Shown here: piece by piece, positions 10,194 through 22,584 of the stretch
Layout: the number at the start of each line of letters is the position of its first letter
How positions within the stretch are numbered: the first letter of the stretch is position 1
Assembly: GCA_009103225.1 (NCBI GenBank)
Contig: RHPI01002699.1
Span: 313,517-377,516, forward strand
Direction: 5' to 3'
Source of the DNA: Chlorokybus atmophyticus
Taxonomy: Eukaryota; Streptophyta; Chlorokybophyceae; Chlorokybales; Chlorokybaceae
DNA: 64,000 nt
Notes under the pieces: generated by a model
What the model was told of the DNA's origin: nothing
What the model saw: only the letters and a program-made list of their open reading frames with translations
The model's database searches: none
Position numbers and translations under genes: made by a program

Positions 10194-13100
10194 TCATTGC
10201 ACCACAGTCAGTGTGGCATTCGTAACGGTTGCCGGCAGTACTAACTCCCCGTTGGCGCTCTGCATGTACTCAGCCCCCGCAACGGAGGCTTTCATTCTCA
10301 CATCAGCGGGGAGCTTGAGCACATAACCACCTTGTGGGGGTGATGAACAATGCAGGTTCACTGATATGACCCCATCCGCAGGTTCATACTCGCAAGAGCA
10401 CACGCCAAAGAAAGCCGTGAAGAAGCTGCGCATGCGCATGAGTGAGGTGAACCACTTTGCAGCCGCTCCCGCAAAGAGTACAAGTCTGTCGTCATCTTCA
10501 TATGCGCGAGAGTCCCAAAGCAGGTGCCAGAATTCTGATACCATCCGGACCGCGATCGCGATGGTTGGCTTCCACCTCGTGTGCAGCTTTGATGATGATA
10601 CGCCCCACTGGCCCATCCCGCTCCCGAAGCCCTCGTCCAGTACGTAGAACCCCCGCATGTTGTACGTGTCAAGGAAGTTGTTCAGGGTGGCGAACCCTGC
10701 CGCCCTGTTGCCGGCAAGAGCCCCTGCACAATCATCACGTTGTAGCATATATCATGCCGCATACGTGCCAAAAAACTGCATGTATGCGTGTGCTACAGGT
10801 GTATGTTGCGACTATGAACTCAAAACCGCGTAGCCGTGCGTGTGCCTGCGTGCGTGCGTGCGTGCATGGTAGTGCACATGTCGGTCCCTCGTGTGTCGCA
10901 TCACAAATGGAATGATGACGTTTTGTGGACTAGCATCACCGTAAGTGTGTTGCGTAGCAAAATTGACAGCAGCAGGACTACCTGGTGTGAGCGTGCAAGG
11001 GGAAAGTCAAGCCAATCGTTGTTGGTGGGCTGAGCCTGAGTGCCTGGAAACTCTTCCACAGCCGGTGACTCCGCTGTTAAGGGATACAGCCTGGTGGGCC
11101 ACAGGACGTTGAAGGAGCCGTACACATGCTTGAGTGGTCCTTCTCGAACTTCTCCTTAAACTCGACGAACAGGTGCTCGGCGAGGTTTGCGGCATCCGCA
11201 GCAGCTTGGCTGTCCCCTGCGGCAGCCAGGAGCACCGCGGCGGCCCGCATCCCCACCACGTCAAAGGCCTCGGTGTACTCGGGCTGGTACCCGTCGCATG
11301 CACAGGGCTTCAGCTCCGCCCGTGTGGCCTTTGGAACTGAGTCGCCAAAGTTGCTGGCCATGGACACCTGCCAACATGTGCTGGGTTGAAGTACGTGCGG
11401 TGCTCAGAGTCAATGTTGAAAGAAGTGTTGAGCAGGTACGGGATGAGAGAGAGCGTGTGTGTTCGTGTGCATATGCACACACACACGCGCTTGCCTAAGC
11501 ATGCATGCGCACATGTGGGTGCGTGTGTGCACGTGTGTGCGCGCGCGCATGCTCGACCTGTCTGCATGCATGCATTGCCACGTGGGGGTGAACTTGCACG
11601 CATGCAGTACGCATAGTGCATGCTTACCCAATGTGGCCCTTCGGTAGTCCTGTAGTACTTTATCTAGCTGCAAGATTGAGGACTTGGTGGCCAACCTCCT
11701 GGAGCCATCGGCGGTCGCGCGAATGAAGCCAGTGCTGCCCAGCCGCCCACAGCACCTGGCCGGGGTTGTCGGGCTCAGGTGTGTCCCTGCCATTGAAGGG
11801 CTTGTCAAGAAAGCGCCGCAGGATGACCTCAGAGACTTCTGTACGGGCAAGCCTCATCTTCGCCAAGGCCATGTACACGCTATCGCGCGTGTAGGTTTTG
11901 TAGTGGAAGACTGACACATCGGGGGCGCCTTGACTCATCGCAAGCAGCAGCAAATGCAGTGGCATTGCATTGTAAGTTTCCGCCCACCTGTAATGTAAGA
12001 AGAATAGCCATGAAATGCGAGCACTCCTGCGGATGTGCAAGCTTGAGACATGTACCAGCAGTACCACTAGTATACCGGTCCATGCTGTATCGCAATGGTA
12101 AGTCTGCTTGTGTACCTCGAGTCTGGGAGTTGTACGCCTGACTTGCCCTTCTGCAATCAACAGTCTTTGAGCGCTTCAAGCTCAACTTGTTTTGGAACGA
12201 GGCTGGTCCCGAGCCAGGGTGGCCCGGATCCGGCTGCAGCGAACAGCCATTGTTCTCCGCTATACTATATACTGTATAGAAGCTCGTCTTCTGTGGCAGG
12301 GTTTATTGGCGCCTCATCCACCCATCTGGGGATCATGCGCACATGTGCGTATGCGTGCATGGATTACATGTTGTCCATGCACTGTCAGCTGCATAAATTC
12401 ATGATACCTCATTATGTCCGCATGCACAACGCCCGGCCAGCACCGGGAACAGAAACCGAAACTTTGCAGATGCACCTGCATGCATGTTGCATGGAACTGA
12501 CAGTGAGATATAGGTTGTAGGTCAAGTCCTATGCTACCACTGATTGCTGCTAGCTTGGTGTCAAAGCGCAGACCCGCAGAGCAGTTGCCCTCAGGGCTGA
12601 CCAAAGGTCTCAAACAAACCGCCAGTTGGAGCGTGCGAGCTAACGTCATCAGACGCACTTACAAAGGTCCCACTCGCCATCGTCTTGGCCACAACCGCCG
12701 TCTGACCCGCCACCAAGATGGCATCGCTCAAGCCTGGCACTTCCACCTCAAACACCTGGCGATGTCAGTTTCAGTCTTGCTGGCTGCCTGACCAACTTGA
12801 GACTCGCTTACTTGTGCACCAGCTGGGCCGAGGGAGCGCAGCGCTACATGTAGAGCAATGTCTTCAACTTGTGTGGCATTGTTGTTGATTATGACCACGT
12901 TGGCGGCCACGACTTGGCCGAGAGTGTTGTTGAAGGTGTACATGACCTGCAAGCTCCGACGTCACATTAATGTTGGTGCCGTCGGCAGAAAGTGGACAAA
13001 CGTGGTGTAGGGGACCAAACACCCTCCGTGCCTCAACCCAGGCCAGCTCTGTAAGTCAGTCAGTCAACAACAATCAGGCGCTGTCATAGAGTTACAGGAC

Positions 13101-13398
13101 CACAATTTGCGGTTGGCTGGTTCAATCTCACCGTGACGTTGTCTTGTGTAGCAGAGATGAGCTGGCTGCCCTCCTTGTGGTAGAGCCAGAAGTAGATGCC
13201 ATATGAGGCGAAGCCTAGACTGAAGCTGCCCTCTGCTTCCACAACGGTCTTGAGGGTGTCGACACTGTCAGGCAGGCCAATGAGCACATGCTTCGTGCTT
13301 TTTGGATCCAGCTGTCTGACGTCGCTACAAACCACAACAGCGGCACTGGCAGCAACAATCACACCAAGTAGCAGGGCTTGCATGAGCTTGCACCCCAT
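10194..13398 (-). CDS. secreted protein resembling six-hairpin (alpha/alpha)6 glycosidases; possibly decaying
   Basis: The first exon 13398-13132 encodes a signal peptide (MGCKLMQALLLGVIVAASAA) and a beta-sandwich-like stretch with FASYGIYFWLYHKEG. Further coding pieces on the same strand: around 12950-12820 (TFNNTLGQVVAANVVIINN), ~12770-12665 (VFEVEVPGLSDAILVAGQT), 11987-~11650 (WAETYNAMPLHLLLLAMSQG and later VLWAAGQHWLHSRDRRWL), 11367-~11125 (SMASNFGDSVPKATRAEL, YQPEYTEAFDVVGMRAAAV), ~11125-10982 (YGSFNVLWPTRLYPL) and 10723-10194 (FLDTYNMRGFYVLDEGFGSG, stop TGA). The W/Y-rich helical pattern with a DSVY motif suggests a six-hairpin glycoside hydrolase; this is fold-level recognition only. 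Unlike its neighbours, reading phase fails at several places (near 13.0, 11.66, 11.12 and the 10.98/10.72 kb junction), so the exon model is incomplete or the gene is broken. Confidence 0.55.
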
Positions 13399-14432
13399 CA
13401 GGCACCAGGCACACCAGGCAAAAGCTTCTAAAGCACAGAGCAGCTGACCAGAGGTAACACACAAAGCGAAGCAAGATTTCTACTGCCACTAGCTTCAGAC
13501 TGATCCCGCCGGCAAGCAGCTCCGGCCAGCTTCAGCAGCTTCCAATGCTGCCTCCGCAGCAAAGGCTAAACCGGCCTTATTGGCTTGGTTACACCGATTG
13601 ACGCACTCATACCGCAGGCAGTACGTAGCAAGAGTACAGTCCTGTGTGTAAGGTTCCGGGCGCTGAGGACGCGCGGTTCCAGGCATTTGATGTGACATGC
13701 TGCACGTCACACGTCGACAACACGACACACACGGCTCTCAATTTGATGCTGTCAATGCGTTAAATTGACCAGAAAGCATGCAACGCAGCTTCACATCTTC
13801 ATCATCCATGCAATAGCTCACAGCTCCAAGCATGCTGTGGCGTACACGGACTTAGTACACAGGCTAAGACTTACTGTAGCTACCAAGCAGCAGACAGTAC
13901 ATTGCAATCAGCGTCTCACACGCATTGCATTTGTTTAGAAGACAATCACTAAGTACACGTCTAGCATACTCAAGAAGTCGGCCTAGTTGTCGTTGTGTTC
14001 ACCATCGCCGTCGCCGTCGCCGTCGCGGCTGTGCATGCTTGTCACTGCCATCCCACAAGCAGAAGCCAAATAAAACTTAGCCATTCCCCGCTACTGTTGC
14101 CAAATAGTGCTTTGCTCAGAGTCGCTAACATTTCCGCTTAGCCATACACAGCGTTCGGAAGTATGGTGCGTGTGGAATGGTTGTGCGCCGTGAACTTCCG
14201 AAAGTGTTGCTCCCCCGCCTTCCTGCGTGTGGGCAGTGGCGGGTTGCTGTGGGCGGCGGCGGCTGTTGTATGTGCGGTGATGAGGAGCGTGCTGTCATGG
14301 GCTTGGTCGTCTATCTGTTAGATTTGCCATGCAGGGTTGCAGTGGCTAGCTGTCACGCAAAAGCTGTTGGAAGAACTGGGCAGCAGCATGCTGGAGGTTG
14401 AGTTTGCTGGCTGACGAGAGCAGTGAGCAGCC
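13399..14432. other. divergent intergenic region
   Basis: This lies between two divergent gene starts and so probably holds both promoters. A 77-codon minus-strand frame (13728-13495), Ala/Cys-rich with an Ala-Glu run, could be a small gene or an upstream exon but has no recognisable relatives. A GCCGTC microsatellite lies at about 14009-14029. Confidence 0.4.
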
Positions 14433-17400
14433 ATGGGCAGGGGCGCCTTCTTCCGATGCCAGTTGGTGCTAATGGCTGCAGTCGTGCTAGTTACATGGGT
14501 CTCCTTCCACCTCTTACTGGCCTCCATGATTAATCAAGACGGTATGGACGACAACTGTGCACAGTGCACAGTCACTATACACCAGCTACAGCTTGATGGC
14601 CAGTGACAGCTTCGTTTTTGTCATGATCTTGAATTGCAATCAAAGCCCTAGCGTGGGTTTACGTTACAATTTGCATGTTGGTGGTTACATAAGGTGCTTG
14701 TCGACAAGCTCTCCATGAGACTTCGCCAGTGAGCAGTTTGATATTAGGCACACTGTCTTGCATTGGCTTGTACGGTTGGGCAGGAAGTTGAAGAAGTCTG
14801 TACTTGGTTACAGGTGGTGATGAGGCTAGCTGGACGACGTTGGTGCGCAGGCCATGGCATTGGAGCGATCAACAAGCACATCATAAGGGGTCCTCCCTTT
14901 CACCAGCGTTGTTATCTGTGCTTGCTTTGCAAGCCGGGAACGTCTTCTCGTGGGGGAAAGCTCTTGGAGCCCGTGTTGGTCGCGCAGGACTGGATGCAGA
15001 CCTCTGTGAGCCTGGCCAGGTTGGAATGGGCTGTGTAACTGCTGTTTATTTGAGCTCGTGTGTGCATGCATGTTGACACGTCCACCCTACATAGGTGCTC
15101 GGAGTCTTAAAGGATGTAAGTGTGGTGGCCATAGCTGCCAGCGGCCACAGCCTTGCCCTTGACATCGACGGCCACGTGTATGCCTTTGGCAGAAACGAGT
15201 CTGGACAGCTGTCGTACTCGCCTGACGGTGCGTGGGTGTCCAGCGCATTATTGGCTTGTGAACAATGCTTCATTGTAAACGTTTGTCTGCACAGGGCAGC
15301 CTCCTGTTGTTGATGCGCAGCCGGGACTTGTAGCTGGCTTACTTGACAAGAGGATGGTCTCCGTCGCGGCTGGCCGATACCACTCTGCAGCAGTCACAGA
15401 TTCGGGTGAGGTAAAGCGGCTGATTGTTGTGCGGTCTGCGTGCGTTCCAACTAACAACCTGCCAACATTAGCACGAATGTCGCTTAGGTGTGGACCTGGG
15501 GCCGTAATGATCACGGACAATGTGGTCGGGGCCGAAGCGCTGCGCTTCCCCCTGGCCGCGTGCTTGGCATCCTCACCGACAAACACATCAGAAAAGTTGT
15601 CGCTGGCCGCTATCACACCCTGGCTATCTCTTCAAGTAAGTCTCCACTTTCAACTTCAATCCAAGCACTTCAGACATGCTCAACTCGCATCTGCTGGCAG
15701 TTGGCGAGGTGCTCACATGGGGTTTAAACTGCGTCGTGCCTGGGTTGGATGTGGCTACACCGAGAGTTGTGGATGCTTTGAAGGGTGTCAGTATTGTTGG
15801 AGCGGCTGCGGGTTATCTGCACTGGGTTGCTGTGTCCAGTGAAGGTGCCGTGTATACCGCAGATACTGGTTACGATGGCTATGGTGAGCTCAACAGCAAG
15901 CCGAATCAGTGCGGCCAGCTCGGGCGCAGCGGGAACACTGTGACAGTACGTGGTTGATGAGTTGACACCATGCGTGCGTCTTAAACAGTTGGCTCATCTT
16001 ATACTTTGGTCATGCTGCAGCTGCGTCAAGTTGAAGCTCTGCATACCACACAAGAGACATTCTTTGCTGTTGCTGCTGGTAAGACAGCTTTGTTGCCATA
16101 CAACACACGCATGCACATACGCGCACATGTAATCACAGCGTCATCTCAGGTCGCTGTCACACACTGGCGGTGTCTGCAAGTGGGAAGCTGTACTCGTGGG
16201 GTGGCAGCAACCATGGAGAGCTTGGCAGAGATGGTGACCCACTTCGTCCTGGCCTCGTGCAGCTGCCCGACGGTGTTCAAGTTGCAGGAGCTGCTGCAGG
16301 CGAGTACTACAGTGTGGCGTGGACGAAGGATGGACAGCTGTGGACATTTGGCGACAATGCATACTGCCAGGTGCGCGCTTTTGATGACATGGCTGTTGCT
16401 GTTGTTGTTGTCAGATTGTTGAGCTGTGTTTGCTTTGCAGATGGGCAGAGGCCTTGCACTGTCGGGGGAGATGTCCGGCGTGCAGCGCACTCGCAACCGT
16501 CCCGCTATGGTGGACTTACCAGGCTTGCGTGTGTTGAGTGTCGCCGGCGGCTTCCAACACGCACTCGCAGTTGTTACTGCTGCGCTGTCACAGAACTCTG
16601 ATGGTGCGCAACCCAAGCAGAGTCCGCAACCCGAGCAGAGTGCTCCTCGCCAGAATGCAGCGCTTCGCGCGATTGATCCTGCAGTCAAGGCTGAACTACA
16701 GCGCATAAAAGCCGAAGTGGCAGCGCAGAGACAAGCACGAAATGAGCTGACGGCGGAGTCAGCCCTTAGCATAGAGAAACCAAAACCAACTTTGATTCGT
16801 GATCTTACAACCAAGTATGCCACCAGGGGAATGCGCTATCTGGCGGAAGATGTGACAACGCAGTTTGCAGTTCAGCCCCTTGAGCTTGGCGTTGACGATG
16901 ACACTCGGAGAAAAGACCTGACAGCTACAGATTGGACGGACAAGCTGTTCTACTCTCCTCCCAACAGGACTGAGGTCGTTATGGCCGCGCAAGACGCTTT
17001 CGACGGCGTGCCTGCTGCATTTGATTTGAACTTCAAGAACCCGTGCTGGCGGGAGCCTGCATCTCGCGGCACGCTCCACTGCTTACCGTACTTCCACATC
17101 CTCGGCGTGTCCAAGTGTGGCACAACCGATGTGTACCATCGGCTCAGCATGCACCCTGATGTCTATGAGTCTATCAACAAGGTAGGCACGCTTGTTGCTG
17201 TCTTCTGTTGCATGCGAGACCAGTTATTGAAGACATCTTGGTTGTCCAACAGGGGCCACACTGGTTTGATGAACAAAAGGCTCGCCCATTTTCCTGGTAC
17301 CGAGACATATACAACATCGCTGCTGAGAAGATTGCGCTGAACCCTGCAGGTGAATTAGTTAGCATTCTACACTGCGCACTGATGAGTGCATCAATGTGTC

Positions 17401-18394
17401 ATTATCGCTACTGATGGCAAAAAACTCTCCAGGCATCGTTGGAGACGCAAGCTCCAACACGTTCACATACAACGGCGTGGGTATGCGCGGGCGCATTGAG
17501 CGTCGCGTATATATGGCCGAAGTAATGCGCGCCCTGCAGCCAGACCTAAAGCTCATGGTGATGTTTCGCAACCCTGTGGACCGGCTGTACTCCAGCTATT
17601 GGTACTACCACGACTACAAGAACAAGCCCAATGCAACGGTTCACGACTTCAGTGCAGACGTAGACCGCGCGATCGCAGCTTGGAGCAACTGCATAGCCTT
17701 GCACACAGACAAGTTCTGCTCGCACGCACTCTACCACTCCCCCGCCCAGCAGCTCATCAAGGGCATGTACAGCCTGTTCCTGCCCCCATGGTGGAACGTT
17801 TACCCTCGTGAACAGTTCCTCTTCCTGCGCCTCGATGACTATGCCATCAACCCGAAGTACGACCTCCTCCGCATCATCAAGTTCCTCGGACTTCGCCTGC
17901 CTACTGAAGCTGAGTGGTCAGCCATGCTGTCTCTTCAGGTATGACAAGTGTGCACGTGTGTGCATCTGTGTGTGCATGTGCATGTGGACGCACACGCCTC
18001 CCATGCTGCCTCTGCAGCATGTGTGAGCGTGTGCTTGTGTGCAAGTGCACACGCATGTGAACATGCGTTAATTACACACGCGCGCACATGTATGGTTCAT
18101 GCGCCAGCAGTGTGGGGTAGCTCGTGGTTGAGGCCTATCAAACAGCATGTCATTGGCGACGTGTCTGCACGCATTGTTTACACTGTGTTTGTCACATAGG
18201 TGAAGAACACGCGCAAGACCAATAGGCGGGGCAACAGCGCCTCAGTGGGCTCAATGCTGCACTCCACGCGGATGAAGCTGGAAGAGTTCTACCGGCCATA
18301 CAACGTGGAGCTCGCAAAGCAACTTAGTGACGATGGCTTCCGATGGGACGCCACTCGCGCTATTCTGAAGCTTCTAGCTCCTTCATCAGAATGA
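14433..18394 (+). CDS. type II membrane fusion protein: RCC1 repeats plus CHST15-like sulfotransferase
   Basis: Exons: 14433-14541, 14814-15019, 15095-15227, 15295-15410, 15488-15635, 15701-15945, 16021-16078, 16150-16370, 16441-17181, 17253-17349, 17433-17938, 18200-18394. All are GT-AG and every phase closes, giving 924 residues. Residues ~8-30 form a signal anchor (LVLMAAVVLVTWVSFHLLLA), as in Golgi sulfotransferases. Residues ~60-480 contain RCC1 propeller repeats (NVFSWGKALG, VYAFGRNESGQLS, VWTWGRNDHGQCG, LYSWGGSNHGELGRDG, LWTFGDNAYCQ). A charged helical linker follows. Residues ~600-924 are a sulfotransferase with a 5'-PAPS loop (ILGVSKCGTTDVY) and a 3'-phosphate-binding motif (FRNPVDRLYSSYWYY). 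The end of the RCC1 part and the start of the sulfotransferase share one uninterrupted exon (16441-17181), so the fusion is not a mis-joining of two genes. It probably acts in the Golgi lumen, with the propeller as a substrate- or partner-binding module. Acceptor unknown. Confidence 0.9.
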
Positions 18395-18939
18395 TTGGTT
18401 GGTTCGGCAGAGAGCGTCGTTTAGGACTGTAGCATGTAACATTCGTGTTGGTGTCCTTCAAAGGCCATAGCTGGCATACCAGCTATGGCAGCAGTTTTGC
18501 TGGTGCTGTGTTTAGGTTGCAGTGCATTGGGTTGTGAGCTGTACTTGGAGTTTACACAATTGTTGGTCCAGAAAGTAGTGGTGTTGCAGGTACTGGCAGC
18601 ATCTTTAGTGGTCAGCATGCGAGCGCTTCTTCACAATCTGGGTTGTTGCTGCATTCAACATTGATGAATGGAGCACCAGCAGCTGCACTAGTGTACCCGA
18701 ACACAAAGCTTGCACATAAAGCCTGAATACTGCCTATCAAGCCACCTCTCGGGTTAGTTGTGCCGTATTAGTTGTTACAATTGCAAACCAACGACAAAGT
18801 TGGCAAGTAACTGATGTATGGTACACGAGCTACCGGCTCAACTGAACGGAAGGAAAACGCTCCAACCATTTAGCAACTGAAGTCTAATCAACTAAGAATA
18901 AAACACTGCAACGGGGAGTCGCACAAGAGGAATGGGAAA

Positions 18940-20300
18940 GTGAGCAAGAGTCAACAAAAATGGAGCATCAGTCATAATGGTGACGAGAAGGAAGCATTTG
19001 GAGTATGCTGTAGTGCAGGCGCTTTTGGGACAAATGACATCGGCGCCGACGAGATAATGGCGGGCGAGAAGTTGTATAGTCTTTCTGTTGGCAGTGCGTT
19101 TTCATCATGCTTTTCCGATTCTGCTTCTTGCAAGCAGCGGCCCCATTGCACTAGCGTTTCGCACATGCGACCTGCGCATGTAAGTGATTGAGTTAGCCAT
19201 CAATCCTATGATTCATAAAAGAGACACACATTATGGCGGCATGGTTGGCCAACTCACCCCAAGCCTCAGCGAGCAGAGCCCGCGCGTCATCAGCCACATC
19301 CACAGCCTCGGGAGAGACGCGCGCCTATGGGAAGAACTCTAGCTGGCACTACTAGATCAAGCTCCGCGAGCACCCTAATTGGAAACCAGAACTCCCTCTC
19401 GACTGGCACCTGCAATGTGGTGTGTCATAGCATACGCACATGATAAGCAAGGAGTGAATGTGAGCTTGACAGTAGCTGGTACTTACAGTCCTCTCTGTAT
19501 GCCCTGTAGCTGCCATGATAATGAAAGAGGTGATAGCTAACTAATAGGTGACGCACGGTAGGCTTGTGTGTGCTGGTGCGTGTGTCGTGCCTGGGCCTTG
19601 CTTTTGCCAGGAGGCTTGGCACCTGTCTAGAAGGAGAGCATACTCAGACATTCATTACGATTCGCGCATGCATGCACGCGTGGGAGGAAAGGGAGCAGGC
19701 AACGGCAGGTGAAGGCCAGTGGCAGGGCAAGACACGCTTGTTGCTGTGTCTTGCGATGTTGTATCTTGTCCCATGCAGCCATTGTAGACACCTCCAGCAA
19801 AGATGCCTCAATTCTCCATCTCTGCCTGCTCTCATATGGACAACAATTTCTCTACACTATTCAGACTGCGCACGACGTGTAGGTTAAAGACATGCACACA
19901 CTGTATGCTCTACTCACAACATGCACAGACTCTGCTACGCATAACAACCTTACAAGCCTGCAACTGACCCAACAGGCGGCTGCCGGCTGACTGGCGAGCA
20001 GGCTTGGCAGGAGCGCATAAATCCAAGTAATGCAAGCTCACTCACTCACTCACTCCCTGCCTTTTCAGCCCATGCACACCGCCCCTCCACCTGCTTCCTG
20101 ACCTCCTGCCCCTGTCCCTGCCCCTGCTCCTCCTCCCTCACCTTCTCCGCCGCCGCCGCCGCTGATGCTTGAACGTACTGCACTGCAGCTGATGGATGTG
20201 CAAACCGTTGCATGCAACCAGTTTGGCTGAGGCAAAACAAGTCTCGAGATGAGATCAAAGGCCTGCAGCGAGGGACGGGGAGTGACATGTCGCATTATTG
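18940..20300 (-). pseudogene. decayed or unrecognised gene pieces, partly duplicated at 35.7-36.9 kb
   Basis: Exon-like minus-strand segments sit beside splice-like signals: a piece with AFDLISRLVLPQPN near 20265-20225, an Ala/Glu-rich piece with AAAAAEKVREEEQ near 20190-20050, a short hydrophobic piece with SFIIMAATGHTERT before GTAAGT near 19535-19485, and RLSPEAVDVADDARALLAEA near 19325-19260. Two of these and the intervening noncoding sequence recur, diverged, at 35.7-36.9 kb. I cannot assign a family, and no complete frame chain could be built. Confidence 0.35.
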
Positions 20301-20359
20301 GCCTACCTAAGACCGTCAGGGTGTTGTTGTCGCGACAGTCGCAAGTGGCAGTGCCATCT

Positions 20360-20411
20360 TACATGACACGTGCCGTGCTTGCCGCGTCAGCAGCACGGCA
20401 CGTGTCATGTA
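20360..20411. repeat. perfect 20-bp inverted repeat (hairpin)
   Basis: Arms 20360-20379 and 20392-20411 are exact reverse complements (left arm TACATGACACGTGCCGTGCT) around a 12-nt loop. The arms contain CACGTG-type palindromes. It may be the tip of a foldback element or a structured transcript; it marks the border between GC-balanced and AT-rich DNA. Confidence 0.7.
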
Positions 20412-21846
20412 GATTATGACATAAGAGTGTAAGATTGCCCTATGTACGCATTCTCGATGTGTGATTGTATCTATGTGTCATGTAGCAGTGTGCGTGGTTT
20501 TGCACATGCTACTTGTGCTTGTGTCTTGTATAAATTTCATTTCATGAACTTAACACTAGCATACGTTTGGACGGCGTTCAAACATAAACCCCATAAGCAA
20601 TGCTGACGCAACATTTTCCTGTATAATAAAACATACCATTAATAAAGTATCATCATGCATTACCATATATACAACACACTATAACATCATTAGAACATAC
20701 CATTAATAAGGTATCGTCATGCATTAGTATATGCCGCATTGCATACATGCGGCGGTTTTTGCGGATGCTGTTGCTTGAGATCAGCACACTTGATTCATTG
20801 CATTATAAGATTTCACTCACAGTGCAATTTAAATCATGAGATGATTGTATATATTAAAAGTTCATGATTTTGCCGTTGTTAATGATTGCGTAACTTTATA
20901 TAACTACATGCATTTTATAACAGCGCTTATTAAGTTTAAAATTTTATATCGCTTGTATGTCGCGTAATTTATAAAAACAGTTTAAATAGAATAGTGTAGT
21001 GTAAATAAAGACTTAAAAGCGAGTCTGCGGCTGAAGTACCACTGTAGATGCATATTATCGGTTGAATGGTTATATAACTTATTTGAATGAAATGTAGCGT
21101 ATGAACTCGATATTATAATTAATGATCTACGTTAATACAAATTGTACGGGTTCTCGTTCATACTTGTATTTTCTATGTGGATTGCATCCCATTAAGGTAT
21201 AGCAAGTTAACATATGACTCGTGGTTGTAAATGTCATCATTTATTAATACATATACAGCATTTGTGGTTTGTGGTTTGCAATTTTAAACACAGTCACAAA
21301 CGCTTCGGTTTGCTTTATATTATCTTGTTAATATGTGTGATGTGTTTGAGCTGTGGCATTCATATGCAAGTACTTGATGTTAAGGTATCATGTTTTTTTA
21401 TATGTTTATCATTATTTATGCTGCCGCAATTTGCAGTATGCAAGCGTTGAACAGCATGCCCGTACATCAACTTTATATTTCGCAAATATCTAAATATCAT
21501 CTTAAGTCCCATATGATGTCGCACATGTGGCAGCATACCATGTATATACAGGTGTATGTGGGTATATAAAGTTGTATATTATTGGCAATGTAATCCATAA
21601 AAGGCACATTGTTTTGCAAAAGATTGCAATGGATATTGCAATATGTTGCATGTACATTATTGCACATATTTTAATTCATTGTTTAAATAGGTTGCAATCA
21701 ACGAAACAAGTACATTTACACGTTGCTTGGTAAACTATTGCATTATTCATGTTCGTAACCAATTGTTGCATGTGCACCTTATCGCAGTATCATTATTTCA
21801 TTCACAATATATGCATATATATGAGCTCGAGCGCTCACATGCACGC

Positions 21847-22372
21847 TGTAACAGCACCACCGTCGCCGGTGATGCCCCTTCAATCCTCTACCCCAACACC
21901 CACACCGCCTATGACAAGCCTTTCAACGGCGTGGCCGCCACTGAGCAGAGAACTGAAAGTCCCCACATCAGATTGATGTGACCTTTTATATCAAGAGTAT
22001 ATCAACTATATAACTCTCGATAATTAACTCACAACTAGACATCGACCCTACAGATAGGGTAGTTAGGAAATCTAGCGTGAGCCAATCACAGCTCAGATAA
22101 GGTACCTATCGATAAGGTACTTATCCAAAGATACCTATCGTAAGGTACCTAACGAGATAGTGATCACATTATATCAAATGTGACACTAAATAGGCTTGAA
22201 TAAGCGGTTCTACACCCATTGGGACTTATTTAAGCTATGATAAAGCATCATAGCCTTTAATAAGCGAGGAACCGTAGAAAAGAGGTATAAATAAGCATAT
22301 TTAAATACTTATTCATACAAAATGTGTTATTCAGGTAGCAATAATACCCCTATTATTATTGCTCCCGTTACA
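21847..22372 (-). repeat. 3' LTR of the chromovirus
   Basis: 526 bp, bounded by TGTAAC...GTTACA, preceded on the plus strand by the target duplicate CACGC. It differs from the 5' LTR at two positions that I can see, near 22111 (T/C) and 22286 (G/A). Confidence 0.95.
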
Positions 22373-22385
22373 TTCCCCCCCACTT
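22373..22385 (-). other. polypurine tract of the chromovirus
   Basis: In element orientation AAGTGGGGGGGAA directly abuts the 3' LTR, the expected position and composition for the plus-strand DNA primer. Just inside, a 65-bp unit is tandemly duplicated (22381-22445 and 22446-22510), with one undetermined base at 22421. Confidence 0.8.
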
Positions 22386-22584
22386 AGGTTTTCAACGTCC
22401 TCGTTGAACTCAAGTTGATCNGGCTTGATTTCGAGTAATTGTAACCACTTAGGTTTTCAACGTCCTCGTTGAACTCAAGTTGATCAGGCTTGATTTTGAG
22501 TAATTGTAACAAGTGAGATAGCAGGAAATGACAGGGTGGTAATGAAACTGCACTGCCAGTCTGTCATAAAACCAAGCCCACAGT

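Larger units (their letters stand above)
18395..21841. other. intergenic region, becoming strongly AT-rich after 20.5 kb
   Basis: No intact gene is seen. It holds exon-like minus-strand pieces between 18.9 and 20.3 kb, a perfect hairpin at 20360-20411, and from about 20520 to 21840 very AT-rich DNA without coding potential. The retrotransposon LTR starts at 21847. Confidence 0.5.
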
